The position numbers were made by a program, and so were the translations under genes. This document shows, one piece after another, positions 59,942-64,000 of a stretch of DNA of 64,000 nucleotides. Under the pieces are notes generated by a model, which was given only the letters and a program-made list of their open reading frames with translations, was not told the origin of the DNA and did not search any database. Location: positions 139,806,445 to 139,870,444 of the forward strand of contig JBOZIK010000001.1 of the NCBI GenBank assembly GCA_051453625.1, in the 5' to 3' direction. The stretch is from Welwitschia mirabilis. Taxonomy: Eukaryota > Gnetophyta > Gnetopsida > Welwitschiales. The stretch's first letter is position 1; each line of letters starts with the position of its first letter.

Positions 59942-60333
59942 CCCCACTTTCATTTTTAAAGAATCCTATGCCATCAAACATTGGATCTTAGATAAGCCTT
60001 TAAACTTCCAAGCTTTAGAAATCTTCAAGCATTCTTAAATCTTTGTTTTAATTTGACTATGATTCTATTCTTTCTTTCTTCCTTATTAATCCTTTCTTTA
60101 TATGCATTTTTTTAATGAGATTTTTATTTTTATATTCTTATAAGATAAATGTAAAATAATGTGATGTTTAGTAAAGCTAAATTTAGTCTTATTTAAAGTA
60201 TTAAATTCTATCACCTTCTGTACCTGATGTCTTGATGTTATTTGTTCTTTATATGAGTTCATAGTTTATGGTTGAATCTTATTATATTTTTCTTATTATT
60301 ATGATTTATTGAACTTATGGTTATGAATTTCCA

Positions 60334-60662
60334 AGATCACTAAACAAAGCAGTGTGCTTCACAATTCACCAAATGAGGTAGTGAAGTGAGAATCCCAAAG
60401 ATCACTAAATGAGGTATTGGGGATCATAGATTTACCATAGATCACTAAATGAGGTAGTGGCTTCACATATCACCAAATAAGGTAGTGAAATTAATGATAT
60501 ATGATATTATATGTATTTATATGACAACCACAAATTACCAAATTCGGAAGTGGACTTCACAGATCACCAAATGAGGTAGTGAAGTGAAATGTGAAAAACT
60601 ATATGAGAATCAAGACTGCCAAATGAGGTAGTTGGCTTCATAAATCATTAAATGAGGTAGTG
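60334..60662. repeat. minisatellite of ATCACCAAATGAGGTAGTG units
   Basis: About nine units of roughly 20 bases, irregularly spaced (near 60334, 60364, 60400, 60439, 60468, 60532, 60560, 60612 and 60641). Some are bounded by CTTCAC on the left and GTGAAG on the right, so they can fold into hairpins (best at 60555-60585). Confidence 0.85.
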
Positions 60663-61321
60663 AAGTTATTGATATATGTGAAAATATATATTTATTATTC
60701 TCATTCATAATCATAAGGTTTATGTTTATTATATATCTTGTTTTTCTTAGAGTCCTTACTTTTATTTCCTATCTTATCTTTTGAAAATACTTATCTATCT
60801 TGTCTAACCTTGCCTAGACCATATTGAGAGCTATGAAATTTTCATGGTTCTCACTCCATAATTATTGTATTAAATAGGTGATAAAACTAGAGCTTGATTA
60901 CCAAGAAGGGCAAAGAAAAAAGAAGATTATCTTTTCCAGTTTATGTTCAGAAATTGTTTTGGAGTGATAATTGTATACATATTGAAAATTTTATATTCCT
61001 TTATATTATAATTATCTTGAAAACACATAAAAATTTGGATTATGTACATCTTTTTTGAGATATTATTTTAATGAAATATGAAGTCTAACTATGCATCTCT
61101 TGTAAACATTTCTTGAAAATTTATCTTGAAATGAAATTTGTAGTTCTTGATAATTGTAGAAATTTCAAGCATGTAATTATTATGATCATAAAAATACTTT
61201 TCATAATTTAACTATTATAAATTAATCAATATTATTTTAGGTTACTTTTAAAAGAAGGATCATTCATTTATTTATGGAGAATAGGTCAAATTAAAGTAAC
61301 ATTATTTGTTGTAAAACATTG

Positions 61322-61347
61322 GATGTTACATTTTCAAAAGTAACATC
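61322..61347. repeat. inverted repeat at LTR end
   Basis: GATGTTAC and GTAACATC arms separated by ten bases. The left arm is the LTR terminal sequence. Confidence 0.8.
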
Positions 61348-61374
61348 TTTCAATCTTAAAAGAGTAGGAGTTCA

Positions 61375-61495
61375 TTTTAGTATCAAAGAATCAAGTTCGA
61401 AGATTTTCAATTCTAGATTTGAGATTTTACATTTTGGTATTAAAGCTACATGAAGTTTTAAGTTGAAAAAATTTGAGATGTTACAATTTAGTATC
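61375..61495 (+). repeat. reiterated LTR-end and primer-site junction
   Basis: Three primer-site-like strings, TTAGTATCAAAGAA near 61378, TTGGTATTAAAGC near 61435 and TTAGTATCAAAATC near 61479, about 50 bases apart; the last two follow a TTTACA or GTTACA LTR-like end. Confidence 0.6.
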
Positions 61496-61500
61496 AAAAT

Positions 61501-61661
61501 CCTAGGTTATGCTTTCACTAGGCGTATTCATTATGAAGTGATTATACATTTAACATTAAAGCCTAGGTTAGTAATTTAACTGGGCATAGTCATTAAAAAG
61601 TTGTTATAAGAGCCTAAGTTAGGATCTTGCTAGACATAATTGTTATCAAGTCATTGTAATA
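61501..61661. repeat. leader tandem repeats, three units of 50-60 bases
   Basis: Units start CCTAGGTTA, GCCTAGGTTA and GCCTAAGTTA, then a CTAGGCGTA, CTGGGCATA or CTAGACATA block. The unit start resembles the end of the primer site and following bases. Confidence 0.75.
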
Positions 61662-61669
61662 TTATTTAA

Positions 61670-64000
61670 ATAAGATAATTAAAAATAAATCATGTCTATT
61701 ATTCAAAAAACTAGTTTCAAATAGGTTTTAATATTTCATCTTAAATCTAGTTTTACAAGGTTATTTTATTGGTTTTTAAAGGGCAAGTCCTCTACATAAA
61801 AACCAAATAAAAACATTCAATTATATTTATGAATAGAAGCAAATAGAATAGTGGGAGAAAAATAGGCCAAGAATTATTTAGACATTTTATAACTTCCTTT
61901 TATGCTATAGATGAGGTAGTATATCAAGTTATGCTATCCAAAGAAATTGAAACACAATTTTTATTGAGTTAGTTTAAATGCATTATAAGGTTTTGAAAAG
62001 CCTTTAATATCATCACTGTAAAGCCTTTATAGTTAAGATATCTCAAATGAATCAAGGAAGAAGATCAAAATTATAAGAAATAAATTTCCTTTAGACTGCA
62101 CTAATTTTCTTCATCATTATAAGCATGAACATTACCTACTAAAGCTTTAGTACTAGTAGAGGCACCACTGAAGGAAGCGTCCACTTGAGTCTTATTTTCA
62201 TTCTCTATTTCTGAACTCCATAGCTTATCTGACACCATTTGCTAAGATTTCAAAATTATTAAATACTCTTATAAGATATTAAACCTTAGATAAATGTTTT
62301 GCAAAAAACAAAACGAGGCCCTTCGTTCAAGCTTAAAATACCCAAATTTTAGAATAAGTATTCCTAGTGATCAAAACTAGTCGAGTCATGATAGGAAGTC
62401 AAATAGGATACATTGTTATTAAGGTGGTTACTAGCTAAAATGTTTAAGAAATATTCTATTACTGGATGAACATTAACAAGAATTACAACTAATAATCATT
62501 CACAGTTATAGAGGCCTGTGAAATACTCTAGTTAAAGAACCTCTAGCTAGAAGAGTTTCATGTATAAACTTAGTCATAGTATATATAAAAATTTATCTTT
62601 GATTTAGTATTTAAAAAAATTAAAAAAATTATTACAACAAGAAATATATTACCAATCTTTTCATTAATAATGCAAGAACTAGTAATGAAGGAATGACAAA
62701 TATCACTAGATATATTGATAATAACATAATTTCTATAATTAAAGGGTTTGAAATTAGTGACTTTTTGGGTTTCTTTCATTCAAATATTAACAACAACACT
62801 ATGAAAATAAATCCCAATATTCTTGAAGTACAAAAGCTTTATTTCAAGCTGAAAATTCATGAAATCATCTACTATAACTAATTTAGAATAGTGTTTTTAA
62901 TCTTTGGAAAGAAACTTAGGATGTGCAACTATACATTTTGGCAAAAGCCTAATTTTTTATGTGCCATTTGTAAAACTATTCAGAGCAAGAAAAAGGGGGA
63001 ATGAAGAAATCATCAAGCATATCTTAGAAATCATAGCATGATTTCATATATCAGGATAAAGAGACACTAATTTCTACTTATATATTAAAAAAAATTACTA
63101 AATCCTAGTAGTCATAGCTTATCTCCAACCATTTAAACTTTTCACACTTACTTGAATGAAATGTTCGAAATGCTTCTGCTAGGATTTGGAAGAACATGTT
63201 TATCAAAAAGATTCCATAGTTTTGTTTCTGGAAATAGTCCTATAAGATGCTCTATTAAGAGCATTCTAAAGCTACCTTATTGTTCATTGTAGCTTTTAAG
63301 TTAGGATTCTCTCAGAGCTAAGAAGGCTTTGCTTTGGTTTTTATAAGCAATGAGGTAAAATACCTTACACTTTATGGCATATGTCCATTTTAAAAGGTTA
63401 TCATAATCTTGTGTTTTGGTAGCTCTCGGTATTATTTGGTAGAGTATCCATAAGGTTCATCCCTATGTGATTTTCACCAGTCATTGCACTTGTTGAAAAT
63501 ATTCTAGAAGAGCTTATTAGATGGGTTTCATATTTTCAAACTTATTAGTGATCTTTTATTCTTGTTGACCTTGGTTACACTTCTTTCATACTATAATAAA
63601 CATTCTTGCCTATCTAGCTTATAACTTCAAAGAAGCTCTCCATCTGTCTTTTATTCCTTCCTCAAGAACATCATCCTCTAATAACCTAAACTATCTAGAT
63701 CCATCCTTAGGTAAGTACGTTCTTTTCATTGAACTCTAAGAAGACAAGAAAAATAACATCTAAAACTTACCTTTATGTTTTAAAACTTGCAACTCAAACA
63801 ATCAAGAGAAAGAAAATAAACATTAGAATAATATGTAGAAAACCTTAGAATCAAAGAAAGAAAATCTTCATTGTCTTTGAAATAATAATAAAAGAAGCAT
63901 TCTTGATGCCACAACATCCTCCAAGAAATGTTTCAACTTGTAGACAAAAAGGAAAATTAAATGCAAGAAGAACAATAAAAGAAATGGTACCCATTTCTAT
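61670..64000. other. unassigned right end of window
   Basis: No domain recognised. Two reverse-strand open pieces look more coding-like than their surroundings: about 62237-62100 (MVSDKLWSSEIENENKTQ at its start, about 45 codons) and 63994-63854 (MGTISFIVLLAFNFPFCLQ, about 47 codons, hydrophobic start). 63100-63720 is less AT-rich. The chromovirus gag expected after the leader is not visible. Confidence 0.35.

Larger units (their letters stand above)
58633..61476 (+). repeat. second chromovirus-type LTR, expanded
   Basis: Starts TGTAACACCC, typical of Del/Tekay-type LTRs, and ends in GATGTTACA-type sequence (first at 61322-61330, again near 61468-61476) followed by a primer-site-like TAGTATCAAAAT. 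It shares blocks with 48298-49854 but is about 1.3 kb longer, because of a minisatellite (60334-60662), extra sequence and a 204-base N gap. The open frame 58831-59100 has repeated TATGGTTCTT-like units and is not a recognisable protein. Confidence 0.65.

Noticed and set aside
59711-60038. Four overlapping open frames of 78-105 codons on both strands
   Set aside because: All span the 204-base N run.
63735-63790. Possible tiny intron on the reverse strand (AAGGTAAGT to TTCTTAG)
   Set aside because: About 35 bases, too short for a plant intron, with no clear exons around it.

Overview
The window looks like nuclear DNA from a flowering plant, probably a eudicot, in a deeply decayed heterochromatic stretch. 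It is strongly AT-rich. Every recognisable protein is a transposable-element protein full of stops. The stops are mostly the kind left by deamination of methylated cytosine (TGG to TGA, CAA/CAG to TAA/TAG, CGA to TGA). I found no host gene, tRNA, rRNA or CRISPR array. Species cannot be told from this sequence. Seven N runs mark assembly gaps, and any open frame crossing them is an artefact.

Layout. 1-2033 (+): protease, reverse transcriptase (RT) and RNase H remnant of an Athila-like Ty3/gypsy element. 3550-8540 (-): a plant LINE with all usual domains (DUF4283 and zinc-knuckle ORF1, endonuclease, RT, zf-RVT), followed downstream by an unidentified coding-like remnant at 2300-2985. 8553-14792 (+): two tandem copies, about 3.1 kb each, of the RNase H-integrase-3' end of an Athila element, duplicated after it was already dead. 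14793-17354: unassigned.

17360-41399 (-): an Athila-type element of about 24 kb, with LTRs of 1.2 kb, a 5-bp target duplication ATATC, a primer-binding site, gag, protease, a tandemly duplicated RT segment, RNase H and integrase. A related 12.2-kb element (27615-39849, same strand, LTRs of 1.1 kb, target duplication ATGAT) sits in its leader. Both carry a recurrent partly palindromic motif built on CTATCATC and GATGATAG, which also forms the insertion site of the inner element. 41405 to about 47.6 kb (-): a third Athila relative (gag, protease, primer site, probable 5' LTR), cut off where the outer element begins.

48298-49869 (+): an LTR of chromovirus type with an initiator-Met-type primer site. 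50.9-58.0 kb (-): a Ty1/copia element whose integrase seems to be split by a second LINE (about 51.5-56.1 kb). 58633-61.5 kb (+): a second, longer chromovirus-type LTR with an internal minisatellite of hairpin-forming units, a repeated LTR/primer-site junction and leader repeats. 61.7-64 kb is unassigned.

The elements do not work together in any pathway; the window is a record of nested insertion, local duplication and mutational decay. The points most worth a second look are the dispersed palindromic motif, the post-decay tandem duplication, the RT duplication beside a gap, the hairpin minisatellite and two unidentified coding remnants.
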